Of a DNA stretch of 64,000 nt, positions 7,620 to 16,283 are shown piece by piece; the stretch's first letter is position 1, and the number at the start of each line of letters is the position of its first letter. The notes below the pieces were generated by a model. It saw nothing but the letters and a program-made list of their open reading frames with translations, searched no databases and was not told the origin of the DNA. The translations under genes were made by a program, and so were the position numbers. The DNA is from Sulfitobacter sp. F26204 (GTDB taxonomy: Bacteria > Pseudomonadota > Alphaproteobacteria > Rhodobacterales > Rhodobacteraceae): assembly GCF_026410305.1 (NCBI RefSeq), contig NZ_JAPMLQ010000008.1, positions 62,001 through 126,000 of the forward strand, in the 5' to 3' direction.

Positions 7620-9403
7620 GTTGTTTCCTTTTTAGTTGGTTTTTTGAGTCTGAGGAGTGTTCCTAGTTGCTGTCCCAGCCCGGAATCTGTGTGAATTCCA
7701 ATGCCGCGAAGATCTTGTGTGACATCGACAGGCAGATCGAGTTCGCCTTTTTTCTGGTTCAGAACGCCGCCGAACAGAACCGGCGTGCGAATGTCCTTGG
7801 CAACCAAAGCGTCGACCAATTGGCGACCGTATTCCAACGCCATGCCGTTGTGGGTGCTGATGAGTATGGCATCCAGCCCCTCTTGACCCGCGCAATCGGC
7901 TACTTTCTCAGGATCAGCTTCGGCCCCAAGGTAAACCACATCGGCATTGGTGTTGGACAACAACCAATGTAACACCATGATGGCATGTTCGTGCACATCG
8001 GTAGAGGCCAGCAAAATACGCTTTCCGGCAATCTTGTCGGCCAGTTCCGGCATCTGGAATCTGGGTAGATGCTCGGTGTAACAGGCGATGGATTGTGCAA
8101 AAATATCTGTTGGCACAATTACCTTGCGCCCGCGCACCTCTGCAGTGTCGGCTTGTCCTGCACCAAAGAGTTCTTCAAAAAGTGCCGGACCCAATTTCTT
8201 GAGCACATAAAGCATCTGCAAGGGGTTCTTGATGTCGACACCTGCCGCCTGTAGCCCAGTCAAGGCATTCCGGAACACCTGTTGCCCGTAGCGGCACATT
8301 TGATCGGCAAACTGTCGGCTATCGGTGAAGTCCATTCGTCCATGAAGCCGCCGAGCGGTCTTTTCGACGCGGTTGCCAAGTATTTGTGCTTCGAGAATTT
8401 CTTCCCATGACGGGGCGCGAAAGGCCTCTGTTACGGGCAAGGGCAAAACCGCGTGACCCGTCGGGCATTCCAATTGGGCCATAATGTCCCAAAGCATGTA
8501 TTCGGCGATCAGTCCGCGATTCTCGTCGAAATTCCGTGAGAAGGATATGGTATCTCCGTAAAACATGGAGCCAACGCAATCGCCGTCATGTATCCGGTCA
8601 AGTGCAAAGACCCAACCAGCCCTCTTTACCGGATCAGAAGTCAGCCCGCCAATGCAATGGGATAATTTGGCCCCCATTAAGTCTTCGACAATGTATTTTT
8701 CCAGATATGCCCAACCCGCAACCGTGGTGCAGTCAAGAAAAAGCGCCCCGAAACCGTCTTCCAGATAGGAGTGAAGCATCACACCCTGATCCCGGAACCT
8801 GCCCAGGATGGCGATGGAACGGGCAGTTTCAACGGCGGTGTGGACCGGGTCACGCCAGCCCGGAGCCTCATGAGAGAAGAACTGCGACAGGTTGCCAATG
8901 GTGGTAACGCCAGCACGCAAGGCGTGAACTGTATTGGTGGTCGACGCGGGAAAACCGATCATGAAATCGCCCATATGGGGCTGAATCGGAATGGCCGAAC
9001 CGATCTGCCCCCAATGTGCCGGAGTCTCCAGCAAGGGGCCGGTCTCGGCTGCGGTGCGGCTGCGCCACGCCTCGGGCAGACCCATGCGACGATCAAGACA
9101 CAGACCAGCGCGATGGACTGCAATGTTATTCTGACCTGCTTCATGGGCCAGATGCGCCATGGCCTTTTCGGTCAGATCCCAGTTTCCCATGCCGATATGA
9201 GCATGGTAGCTGATCTTGTCTTCTTTCATGCAGGTGCGTTTGAATTCTGCTTCAGAGTTGACGCCCCATGCGTCAAAGGCCGCAGTGCGCCCGACCGTGA
9301 CAGAGTCAGCGATACGCTGCGCATCCCGCAGGATCACATCCCATTCGGGCAACTGATCGGCCAGTGCCGCACGGGTTGCCTGTTCAAAACCGGCCTGTGT
9401 CAT
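7616..9403 (-). CDS. Cobalamin-binding mutase-like protein (barrel plus B12 domain)
   Basis: A 595-residue two-part protein. Residues of about 60-420 resemble the TIM-barrel subunit of B12-dependent carbon-skeleton mutases such as methylaspartate mutase epsilon (PHMGDFMIGFPAS, GVTTIGNLSQFFSHE, LEDGFGALFLDCTT). Residues 461-595 are a Rossmann-like B12-binding domain: RILLASTDVHEHAIMV has the DxH lower-ligand motif (D469, H471), although the usual glycine is alanine (A474). ISTHNGM and LFGGVL occupy the places of the other two cobalamin loops. The fusion order (barrel then B12 domain) differs from the split glutamate mutase. The substrate is unknown. It lies between a ProC-like reductase gene (37 bases upstream) and the overlapping GGCT-like gene. 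Confidence 0.75.
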   Translation of the reverse strand: MTQAGFEQATRAALADQLPEWDVILRDAQRIADSVTVGRTAAFDAWGVNSEAEFKRTCMKEDKISYHAHIGMGNWDLTEKAMAHLAHEAGQNNIAVHRAGLCLDRRMGLPEAWRSRTAAETGPLLETPAHWGQIGSAIPIQPHMGDFMIGFPASTTNTVHALRAGVTTIGNLSQFFSHEAPGWRDPVHTAVETARSIAILGRFRDQGVMLHSYLEDGFGALFLDCTTVAGWAYLEKYIVEDLMGAKLSHCIGGLTSDPVKRAGWVFALDRIHDGDCVGSMFYGDTISFSRNFDENRGLIAEYMLWDIMAQLECPTGHAVLPLPVTEAFRAPSWEEILEAQILGNRVEKTARRLHGRMDFTDSRQFADQMCRYGQQVFRNALTGLQAAGVDIKNPLQMLYVLKKLGPALFEELFGAGQADTAEVRGRKVIVPTDIFAQSIACYTEHLPRFQMPELADKIAGKRILLASTDVHEHAIMVLHWLLSNTNADVVYLGAEADPEKVADCAGQEGLDAILISTHNGMALEYGRQLVDALVAKDIRTPVLFGGVLNQKKGELDLPVDVTQDLRGIGIHTDSGLGQQLGTLLRLKKPTKKETT

Positions 9404-9440
9404 GCCCTGCCCTCGCCCGCTGTCTGTATCTGATCGATGG

Positions 9441-10217
9441 TCACGCAGTGCCCCCCAGCTTGGCGACTACAGCATCAAGCGCATCACTCCAGATGGTCAG
9501 CCCGTCATTGCGTTCGACCTCCTCCATGCCCCGTTCGGAAATACCACCGGGCACAGCGAGAGAGGTCCAGATGTCCTGAAACGAAAGCTGCGCATCATGG
9601 ATCGCCATGCCGCTGGCGCCAGCGATGGTTTCAACCACCAGCGCCCGCGCTGTGGTTTCATCCAACCCCTGTTTCGCGGTCCAGTCCGACAGATGGTTCA
9701 TCAGCGGAAACATCAAGGCATAGAATGCGCCCACAAGTGCGGTTCCCGCCGTAAACTGTTGTTCGTCCTGCAAGACATGAACCTGCCCCAAAGGACCGAG
9801 AACCTCTCGGGCAGCGGCGTTTTCGGGCAGCATGACGATGGGGCTTTTGTTGATGGCGACACAGGCAATCGGCAGGGCACGGACGGCGGTAGCTGGGCCG
9901 ATCAGGGGCTGTAGCTGGGCCAATGTAACCCCCGCCGCCACTGAAATCACAACCTGATGCTCTTGAAACACAACACCTGAAAGCGCCCGTTGAACATCGC
10001 CTGGCCGTGTGGCGACGATCACCACGGAAGCACCATCGACAGCCTGTTGTGCTGTGTCAAACACGCTGATTTTTTCATGGAGGGCGGCATGGGCCGCAGC
10101 CCTTTCCTGGTTGCGCGAATACAACTGCAGCGCAACGTTATCTTTGACGGCGGCAAACCCGCCGATCAAATAGCCTGCGAAATGCCCGATACCGATAATA
10201 CCAACAGTATGTTTCAT
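9441..10217 (-). CDS. ProC-like NAD(P)-dependent imine reductase
   Basis: A 258-residue protein of the pyrroline-5-carboxylate reductase family. The N-terminal Rossmann motif is VGIIGIGHFAGYLIGGF, followed by ASVVIVATRPGDVQRAL and VVISVAAGVTLAQLQ, all typical of ProC. The C-terminal helical dimerisation domain carries DETTARALVVETIAGA and SLAVPGGISERGM, close to the ProC signature VxSPGGTT. The altered SPGGTT and the genomic setting suggest it is not the housekeeping proline enzyme. A reductase for a six-membered cyclic imine (piperideine carboxylate) would fit the neighbouring lysine-type genes, but this is inference. It starts after an AT-rich promoter and leads the B12 and GGCT-like genes. 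Confidence 0.82.
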   Translation of the reverse strand: MKHTVGIIGIGHFAGYLIGGFAAVKDNVALQLYSRNQERAAAHAALHEKISVFDTAQQAVDGASVVIVATRPGDVQRALSGVVFQEHQVVISVAAGVTLAQLQPLIGPATAVRALPIACVAINKSPIVMLPENAAAREVLGPLGQVHVLQDEQQFTAGTALVGAFYALMFPLMNHLSDWTAKQGLDETTARALVVETIAGASGMAIHDAQLSFQDIWTSLAVPGGISERGMEEVERNDGLTIWSDALDAVVAKLGGTA

Positions 10218-10229
10218 GTTGCCTCAAAA

Positions 10230-10280
10230 TGATATTCTAAATATTATTGTATATATAATTTTATAAAGTCAATCAAATGT
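10230..10280 (-). promoter_or_regulatory. AT-rich promoter/operator of the ProC-B12-GGCT operon
   Basis: A strikingly AT-rich stretch lies directly upstream of the minus-strand start at 10217, with an imperfect dyad around TAAATATTAT and ATATAATTTTA. The 12-mer ATATAATTTTAT at 10251-10265 also occurs (in reverse orientation) in the AT-rich block before the substrate-binding-protein gene near 16010. The shared sequence suggests a common regulator, possibly the GntR-type protein at 6425. Confidence 0.4.
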
Positions 10281-10317
10281 GCCTGACCCAGTGCTTTTTC
10301 CTACTGGCTTACGTGGT

Positions 10318-11286
10318 TCAAAGGTTGTGACAGGACACGGTATGTCCCGGCGAAACGGTTGTCTGAGCTGGCGCGATGGTCTCGCATATGGCGGTCCGGC
10401 GCACGCAGCGGGTATGAAACGGGCAGCCTTTGGGCGCGTTCAACGGGCTGGACACATCCCCTTCAAGCACAATCCGCGAACCTTTCTTTCTAGGGTCCGG
10501 GATCGGAATGGCCGAGAGCAATGCCAGCGTATAAGGATGTTGCGGGTTGCCAAACAACGCACTGTAAGGGGCCTGTTCGACCACTTTGCCAAGATACATG
10601 ACCGCAACACGGTCTGCCATATGTTCTACCACTGCAAGATCATGAGAAATAAAGATATAAGCCAGATTCCATTCCGCCTGCAGGTCCAACAGCAGGTTGA
10701 TGATTTGCGCCTGAATGGACACATCAAGGGCTGAAACTGCCTCGTCGCAGATGATCATTTCGGGATTCACAGACAGGGCGCGAGCGATCCCGATCCGTTG
10801 CCGCTGCCCACCAGAGAATTCATGGGGGTAGCGCGTTGCCTGTTTGGGGTTCAGCCCCACCTTTTCCAGCAGATAGGCGATCCGGTCCTTACGTTCTGCG
10901 CGATCAAACCCATGTATTTGCAACGGTTTGTCCAAGGTCTGGGCCAAGGTCTTGCGGGGGTTCAACGAAGAATAAGGATCCTGGAAAACCACCTGAATGC
11001 GCCGCCGCAACGCCAGTTTCTCGGCCCGGGGTAGGTTAGAAAGGCGGGTCAGATCGACACCATCCAACATTACGCTTCCGCTGGTGGGAGGTGGCAGATT
11101 TACGATAGACATCCCGGTTGTGGTCTTGCCACATCCGCTTTCCCCGACCAAGGCTAGGGTCTCTCCTTTGGCCAAGGTAAAGGAAACCCCATCCACCGCA
11201 CGAACGGGAACAGTGGTCGAGTTATAGTGAACCTTTAGGTCATCAACCTTCAGTAAGGGTGCCGAACCGGTAACAGCCTCTGTCAT
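10318..11286 (-). CDS. Oligopeptide ABC transporter ATP-binding protein (DppF/OppF-like)
   Basis: A 322-residue ATPase of the Dpp/Opp type. Walker A is GESGCGKTTTG, the signature is FSGGQRQRIGIARAL, Walker B is MIICDEAVSALD, and the H-loop is FISHDLAVVEHM. The C-terminal oligopeptide/dipeptide extension with CPFHTRCVRR is present, including cysteines that bind an Fe-S cluster in some members. I started it at ATG 11286, which overlaps the upstream ATPase stop as ATGA. Longer frames begin inside that gene. It pairs with the next gene to energise the permeases encoded at 12.3-14.1 kb. Confidence 0.93.
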   Translation of the reverse strand: MTEAVTGSAPLLKVDDLKVHYNSTTVPVRAVDGVSFTLAKGETLALVGESGCGKTTTGMSIVNLPPPTSGSVMLDGVDLTRLSNLPRAEKLALRRRIQVVFQDPYSSLNPRKTLAQTLDKPLQIHGFDRAERKDRIAYLLEKVGLNPKQATRYPHEFSGGQRQRIGIARALSVNPEMIICDEAVSALDVSIQAQIINLLLDLQAEWNLAYIFISHDLAVVEHMADRVAVMYLGKVVEQAPYSALFGNPQHPYTLALLSAIPIPDPRKKGSRIVLEGDVSSPLNAPKGCPFHTRCVRRTAICETIAPAQTTVSPGHTVSCHNL

Positions 11287-12281
11287 GGGGCCACCTCCAC
11301 TGGTGAATTCGATTTGATACATCGCGCCATTCGGCCCTCTGCCACTGCATGCAAGGGGATGGGCCGGAGCGCGCATTCCGCCGAGGCGATGGGGCAGCGT
11401 TCGCGAAAGGTGCAGCCCTCAGGCATGTTGATCAGATTTGGAACCATGCCCGGAATTTCCTGCAGGCGATGGCGACCCTGTGCCGTGCGACTACCCAGCC
11501 TTGGGACTGAACGCAGCAAGGATCGCGTGTAAGGATGCTGAGGATCGTCGAAAATGTCGAACACAGAGCCGGTTTCAACAACCTGTCCCGCGTACATCAC
11601 AATTACACGCTGCGCCATTTCCGCGATCACACCGAGGTCATGGGTGATCATGATAACGGAGCTGCCGAATTCTTCCTTCAGGCCTAAAATCAAATCCATG
11701 ATCTGGCTTTGAATGGTCACATCGAGCGCCGTCGTTGGTTCGTCTGCAATCAGGATTTCAGGATTACAGGCCAGCGCCATAGCGATCATGACCCGCTGGC
11801 GCATACCGCCAGACATCTGATGGGGGTAATCCTTGATCCGTTTCTCAGGAGAGGGAATCTGGACCTTCTTCAACAATTCAATGGCGCGGTTCCTGCTCTC
11901 GGCACGGCTGAGCTTGAGGTGCAGTTGAATGACCTCTGCGATCTGCTCGCCCACTTTCATCAGCGGGTTTAACGAGGTCATCGGCTCCTGAAAGATCATC
12001 GCAATACGGTTGCCCCGAACCGAACGCAGATAGGCATCGCTCTGGGCCAGAAGATCCGTACCCTTATAGTTGACCGTCCCGTGGGTAATCTGTCCGGGCG
12101 GTGACTTGATCAGGCGCAGAAGTGACATCGCCGTAACGCTTTTGCCCGAACCGGATTCACCTACGATGCCAACCGTTTCCCCCGGATCGAGATCAAAGGA
12201 CACATCCCGGACGGCAGGCACCACGCCCGCAGGCGTCCTGAATTCGGTGCTTAGATTGTTCACTTGCAAGAGTTTTGCCAT
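11283..12281 (-). CDS. Oligopeptide ABC transporter ATP-binding protein (DppD/OppD-like)
   Basis: A 332-residue ATPase. Walker A is [13 protein letters not shown], the signature is [15 protein letters not shown], Walker B is [12 protein letters not shown], and the switch histidine lies in [12 protein letters not shown]. The C-terminal extension contains [15 protein letters not shown], as usual for DppD. The gene begins 53 bases after the DppC-like gene and overlaps the DppF-like gene by ATGA. The transporter imports short peptides or amino-acid derivatives. The cargo is unknown, but the surrounding catabolic genes suggest a modified or peptide-bound amino acid. Confidence 0.93.
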   Translation of the reverse strand: MAKLLQVNNLSTEFRTPAGVVPAVRDVSFDLDPGETVGIVGESGSGKSVTAMSLLRLIKSPPGQITHGTVNYKGTDLLAQSDAYLRSVRGNRIAMIFQEPMTSLNPLMKVGEQIAEVIQLHLKLSRAESRNRAIELLKKVQIPSPEKRIKDYPHQMSGGMRQRVMIAMALACNPEILIADEPTTALDVTIQSQIMDLILGLKEEFGSSVIMITHDLGVIAEMAQRVIVMYAGQVVETGSVFDIFDDPQHPYTRSLLRSVPRLGSRTAQGRHRLQEIPGMVPNLINMPEGCTFRERCPIASAECALRPIPLHAVAEGRMARCIKSNSPVEVAP

Positions 12282-12334
12282 CTGCGAATTCGTCTTTCTT
12301 TCGAATTTTCATGCCCCGCGCAGCGCGTGGGTCT

Positions 12335-13174
12335 CTATTCCTTGTTTTGCAGCACGTTCTTTGGGTCGAGAATGTCACGCAGCCCGTCACCGAACAGATT
12401 CAGCCCCAATACGGTGACAAAAATCGCAAGGCCCGGAAAAATCGAAAGCCAAGGTGCGCTGAAAAACATGTCCCGGGCCGAGGACAACATCCCCCCCCAG
12501 CTTGGTGTCGGTGGTTGCGTGCCCAACCCGAGAAATGACAGTGCCGCTTCGAGAAGGATCGCCTCGGCACAGCCGAGGGTCGCCACCACCAGTACCGGAC
12601 CAAGGACATTGGGCATGATCTGTCCGAAAATGATGCTGCTCCGGCTATAGCCCAGCACCACTGCTGCACTGATATAGTCGTTCTTCTTGATCGAAAGCAC
12701 CTGTGCACGGGTCAAACGGCAGGTATAGGCCCAGTTGGTCAGGCCAAGGGCCAGATAGATATTGAACAGGCCCGGTCCAAGCGCCGCCATGATCGCAAGG
12801 GCAAACACAATCACGGGGATCGATAGCATCACATTCGTGACACCCATGATCAAATCATCCCAAAACCGGCCGAAATATCCGGCAACCAAGCCCAACGATA
12901 CGCCGATGATAGTGTTCACTATTTGCGTGACCAGCCCGACACTTAGCGACACTCGCGCGCCATAAACTACGCGGGAAAACGCATCACGCCCGTTGGTATC
13001 CGTTCCAAACAGGAATTCGGCACTTGGCGGTAATTCGGACCGCATCAGATCCGCATCATTGATGGGGTCAAAGGGGGCGATCAAAGGCGCAAACACCGCC
13101 ATCAGAGTGACGATCAGAACCACCATCCCTCCGAAGAACAGGTTCTTCTGTTTATAGATCCGTGTCAGTGTCAT
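12335..13174 (-). CDS. Oligopeptide ABC transporter permease (DppC-like)
   Basis: A 279-residue membrane protein with six predicted helices. The N-terminal helix LFFGGMVVLIVTLMAVFAPL is followed by the conserved FGTDTNGRDAFSRVVYGARVSL loop of DppC/OppC proteins. The cytoplasmic EAA-type loop reads NDYISAAVVLGYSRSSIIFGQIMPNV, contacting the ATPases. It overlaps the DppB-like gene stop-to-start by ATGA at 13171-13174, giving coupled synthesis of the two permease halves. Confidence 0.92.
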   Translation of the reverse strand: MTLTRIYKQKNLFFGGMVVLIVTLMAVFAPLIAPFDPINDADLMRSELPPSAEFLFGTDTNGRDAFSRVVYGARVSLSVGLVTQIVNTIIGVSLGLVAGYFGRFWDDLIMGVTNVMLSIPVIVFALAIMAALGPGLFNIYLALGLTNWAYTCRLTRAQVLSIKKNDYISAAVVLGYSRSSIIFGQIMPNVLGPVLVVATLGCAEAILLEAALSFLGLGTQPPTPSWGGMLSSARDMFFSAPWLSIFPGLAIFVTVLGLNLFGDGLRDILDPKNVLQNKE

Positions 13175-14100
13175 TTGAAATCAATCTGTGAATTAACCAC
13201 ATTGTAAAGGATGTCGATCAACAGGTTGACGATCAGAAAAACCATCACGATCACCAGAAGGCAGCCTTGGGCTACGGGGATATCCCGCTGAAAAATCGCC
13301 TCGACCAGCAACGAGCCGATACCGGGCCAAGCAAAGACCCGTTCCACCACGACAGTTTGGCCGATCAGCGAGCCAAACAACAGCCCGGCCGTTGTCAGGA
13401 TCAGGATAAATGCGTTGCGAAAGACATGCTTATAGCTGATTTCCATCTCGGAAAGGCCTTTGGCGCGGGCGGTCCGAATGTAATCGGCGGACAGGACTTC
13501 AACCACCGCGGCGCGGGTGATCCGTGCGAGAAGCGCGGTATAGCCGATGCCCAGTGTCAGCGCCGGAAGCACAAGATTGGCCAGCGAACCGCCGCCATAT
13601 CCCGATGTAGGCAACAGATTGAGTGAAAAGGCAAAGACATACATCAACAGGATGCCGAGCCAGAACTGTGGAACAGACACGCCAACGACAGAGACCACGG
13701 CAGAAAGCATATCAACCCAGGTTCCCTGTCGAAAAGCAGCCAGAAACCCCAGTGGTACGCCCAGCAGCAATGCGATGCTGATGGCAGAAAAAGCCAGTTT
13801 CAAGGTTGCCCACAACCTGTCAAAGACAACATCGGCAACGTCATAGTTCCGCAACAGGGATTTGCCCATATCCCCTTGCGCCAGATTGGCCAGGTAGTTG
13901 AAATATCGGATATATGCAGGTTTATCGAGTTGCAGGTCTTCCTTCAGCAGGGCCAGCACCTTTGCATCCATTTCCAGACGGCCCGCCGAGCTTAGCGCGG
14001 CATTTCCTGGGATCAGTTGCAATAATACAAACATGATCAGGGTTACTCCCAGAACTGTAGGAACGAACTGAAGCAGTCTGCGACGAATGAAGGATCGCAT
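13171..14100 (-). CDS. Oligopeptide ABC transporter permease (DppB-like)
   Basis: A 309-residue membrane protein with the DppB layout: a first helix FVPTVLGVTLIMFVLLQLIPG, a periplasmic stretch with LQLDKPAYIRYFNYLANLAQGDMGKSL, then five further helices. The EAA loop is ADYIRTARAKGLSEMEISYKHVFRNAF. The gene starts 141 bases after the binding-protein gene, across a strong stem-loop at 14204-14228 that would separate high binding-protein expression from the membrane components. Confidence 0.93.
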   Translation of the reverse strand: MRSFIRRRLLQFVPTVLGVTLIMFVLLQLIPGNAALSSAGRLEMDAKVLALLKEDLQLDKPAYIRYFNYLANLAQGDMGKSLLRNYDVADVVFDRLWATLKLAFSAISIALLLGVPLGFLAAFRQGTWVDMLSAVVSVVGVSVPQFWLGILLMYVFAFSLNLLPTSGYGGGSLANLVLPALTLGIGYTALLARITRAAVVEVLSADYIRTARAKGLSEMEISYKHVFRNAFILILTTAGLLFGSLIGQTVVVERVFAWPGIGSLLVEAIFQRDIPVAQGCLLVIVMVFLIVNLLIDILYNVVNSQIDFK

Positions 14101-14203
14101 GGGAAAGCACCTGTCTTATTGGGAACGCAAGAAGCATCAAAAGGTCAGCAATCAGAGAATAACTCAAGAAGCTGTTCTGCTGAAAACCCGCCTGTCGGGA
14201 CTA

Positions 14204-14228
14204 TGGTAGCACATGTCATGTGCCACCA
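14204..14228 (-). terminator. Stem-loop between binding-protein and permease genes
   Basis: TGGT-A-GCACATG (14204-14215) pairs with CATGTGC-C-ACCA (14217-14228) around a single loop base, with one A/C mismatch. No U tract follows. Its place just after the binding-protein stop fits an RNA-stabilising or partial-termination hairpin, as in many ABC operons. Confidence 0.5.
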
Positions 14229-14241
14229 TATCGCTGTGGGC

Positions 14242-15843
14242 TTATTTTGGTGCGCGAGGCGAGGTCGAATCCACCCAGACATCCGCGAGATCCTGATACA
14301 TGATCTCGATGGCAACGGGTTTCAGACCATGAGTCCACGGCTGCGCGGCAAGAACTGCCTTGTTGTAGTTGAAAATCCAGACCGCCGCATCATCGCGGAA
14401 AACCGCATCGGCCTTCTTCAGCAATTCCACACGCGCTGCCGGATCGGATTCTTCAAGCGCCTGATCAAGCAGCGCATCATATTCCGGATTGTTGTAATGA
14501 GGATAGTTGCCAGAGGTGTTCTGTGTGGTCGAATGCCAGCGTTTGAGCGCGGCCAATGGCTCTGGTCCGGCACCGAAAGACCAGATGATACCTTGATAAT
14601 CTCCGGCAATCATATTGTCGTAAAGAATGCCACCTTCCAACTGCTGGATTTTGACAGAGATGTTGATCTTGCTCAGATATTGACCAATGACTTCGGCAAC
14701 GGCCACCCCGTATGACCCGTTTGCGGTTCCCGAAATGGTGATTTCAAACCCCTCCTCATATCCGGCCTCGGCCATCAGCGCCTTGGCTTTTTCCAGATCA
14801 TAGCCAAATCCGGTTGCGTTCTTGTCAAACGCCTCCGAGGATTCGGGCAGCCATCCCACGGGATCATAGGCTTTGCCTTTCAAGAAACGGCTATTGATGG
14901 TTTTCTCGTCAATCGCATAGCTGATTGCCTGACGCACCTTGCGATTTGCCAGTGGCTCGTAATCGGGATTCCAGACGATCAATCGCGTGAACATTTCGGC
15001 GACTTCGATCAGGTTGTCCGCATAGTCCGGATCGTTCTTGTAACTTTGATATTGGGGTGCTTCGACGATGATCGCATCCAGCTCTTTGGACCTGAATGCA
15101 ATATCACGAGAAGTGCCTTCCTGCATGATCTTGAAAACGACCGAATCCAGATAGGGTTTGCCTTGTTCATAATAGTCGGGATTTCGCGTTAACGTGACTT
15201 CGCTGCCTTTGACCCACTCCTTAAAGACAAAGGGGCCGCTTCCAACCGGGGTCAGGCCGAATTGATCACCCAGACGTTCCACTTCTTCTTTAGGCACGAT
15301 TGCGGTGCCCGGCCGGAAAAACTGATAGGCGGGATCAATCCGTTCGGTCAGAGTGATCGAAAAGGTTTTGTCGTCAATCACCTTAACTCCGGTCAGACTA
15401 TCGGCTTCCCCGTTCTGAAGTTCGCTGCCCCCCTGAATCACCTGAATATGACCCGAATTGGGGCTGACAGGGTCCATCGTCAGCATACGTTCGTAGGAAT
15501 AGGCAATATCACTGGCAACCATCTCGCGACCGTTGTGGAATTTCATCCCGTCTTTCAGCGTATAGGTATAGGTCAGCCCGTCCTCGGAAACCTCTACATG
15601 CTTTGCAAGCTCGGGCATCGGGCGTTGGTCTTCCACGCTCCACATATAGAGACTGCGGAAAATATTGTTTGCGACCAAAAGATCCTGCTGCTTGCTGGTT
15701 CTATGAGGGTCCAAAGTAAGGATGCTGCCGTCGTATGGAGCCACGAAATTGAACGACCCTCCCATTTCGGCGGCGTGAAGCGGGATGCCAAGGCCAAGAG
15801 CGGCGACGCAGGCAAGTAAGGACTTGCGGATTGAATGTTTCAT
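14242..15843 (-). CDS. ABC transporter substrate-binding protein, family 5 (DppA-like)
   Basis: A 533-residue periplasmic protein of the SBP_bac_5 family. A signal peptide (MKHSIRKSLLACVAALGLG, cleavage probably after LHAAE) leads into ILTLDPHRTSKQQDLLVANN and the hallmark FHNGREMVASDIAYSYERML. The start at 15843 has GGAGG four to five bases upstream. The longer frame from 15876 lacks one. It feeds the Dpp-like permease. Ligand identity cannot be read from sequence; dipeptides, opines and free amino-acid derivatives are all known in the family. It is the first gene of the transporter operon and lies 440 bases downstream of the kinase/lyase fusion. Confidence 0.92.
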   Translation of the reverse strand: MKHSIRKSLLACVAALGLGIPLHAAEMGGSFNFVAPYDGSILTLDPHRTSKQQDLLVANNIFRSLYMWSVEDQRPMPELAKHVEVSEDGLTYTYTLKDGMKFHNGREMVASDIAYSYERMLTMDPVSPNSGHIQVIQGGSELQNGEADSLTGVKVIDDKTFSITLTERIDPAYQFFRPGTAIVPKEEVERLGDQFGLTPVGSGPFVFKEWVKGSEVTLTRNPDYYEQGKPYLDSVVFKIMQEGTSRDIAFRSKELDAIIVEAPQYQSYKNDPDYADNLIEVAEMFTRLIVWNPDYEPLANRKVRQAISYAIDEKTINSRFLKGKAYDPVGWLPESSEAFDKNATGFGYDLEKAKALMAEAGYEEGFEITISGTANGSYGVAVAEVIGQYLSKINISVKIQQLEGGILYDNMIAGDYQGIIWSFGAGPEPLAALKRWHSTTQNTSGNYPHYNNPEYDALLDQALEESDPAARVELLKKADAVFRDDAAVWIFNYNKAVLAAQPWTHGLKPVAIEIMYQDLADVWVDSTSPRAPK

Positions 15844-16001
15844 TTTTCCTCCATGGTTGCGCCTTTTCCGGCGCAATTTTTGCGTTTGGGAACACGAAGC
15901 AGATCCTGAGTATGATCGGAGTCTGTCTGTCTGAAATTGAACGGCCTTTCTTTGGCGAGGCGTTAAGGAAAAGCTACAAACTCAAAACTTGCATGTCAAA
16001 T

Positions 16002-16023
16002 TATAAATAAAATTATATTTATA
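16002..16023. promoter_or_regulatory. AT-rich palindromic operator upstream of the transporter operon
   Basis: TATAAATA (16002-16009) and TATTTATA (16016-16023) form a perfect 8-bp dyad with a 6-base spacer inside a very AT-rich block (about 15998-16040). It lies in the 440-base region between the binding-protein gene and the 1017-residue fusion gene. Apart from this block I see no gene in 15844-16283. A related 12-mer occurs in the promoter at 10230-10280. Confidence 0.45.
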
Positions 16024-16283
16024 TATTTTATTTAATTCTACAGCTTTCATTTACCAATATTCATAGCCGGCACCAACGCGCGGAACCTGGCACAGACATC
16101 AGTTTCGGGCGTAAGCCACTGATGGGATACGATGCGATTTCAGATCTGTTCTCAGGTGGTCGAGCCAAGGCCTTGCGCTGGAAAACCAAGGGCGACGGGC
16201 ACTATTATTTCACATCCAAGTCTGTGTTTTACATCAATGTTTCCACGAAAAGACCGCGACGCACGCGGATCCTGACATCCCTG

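Noticed and set aside
8771-9433. Plus-strand open frame opposite the B12-binding protein gene
   Set aside because: Antisense shadow; the minus-strand protein has coherent motifs across its full length.
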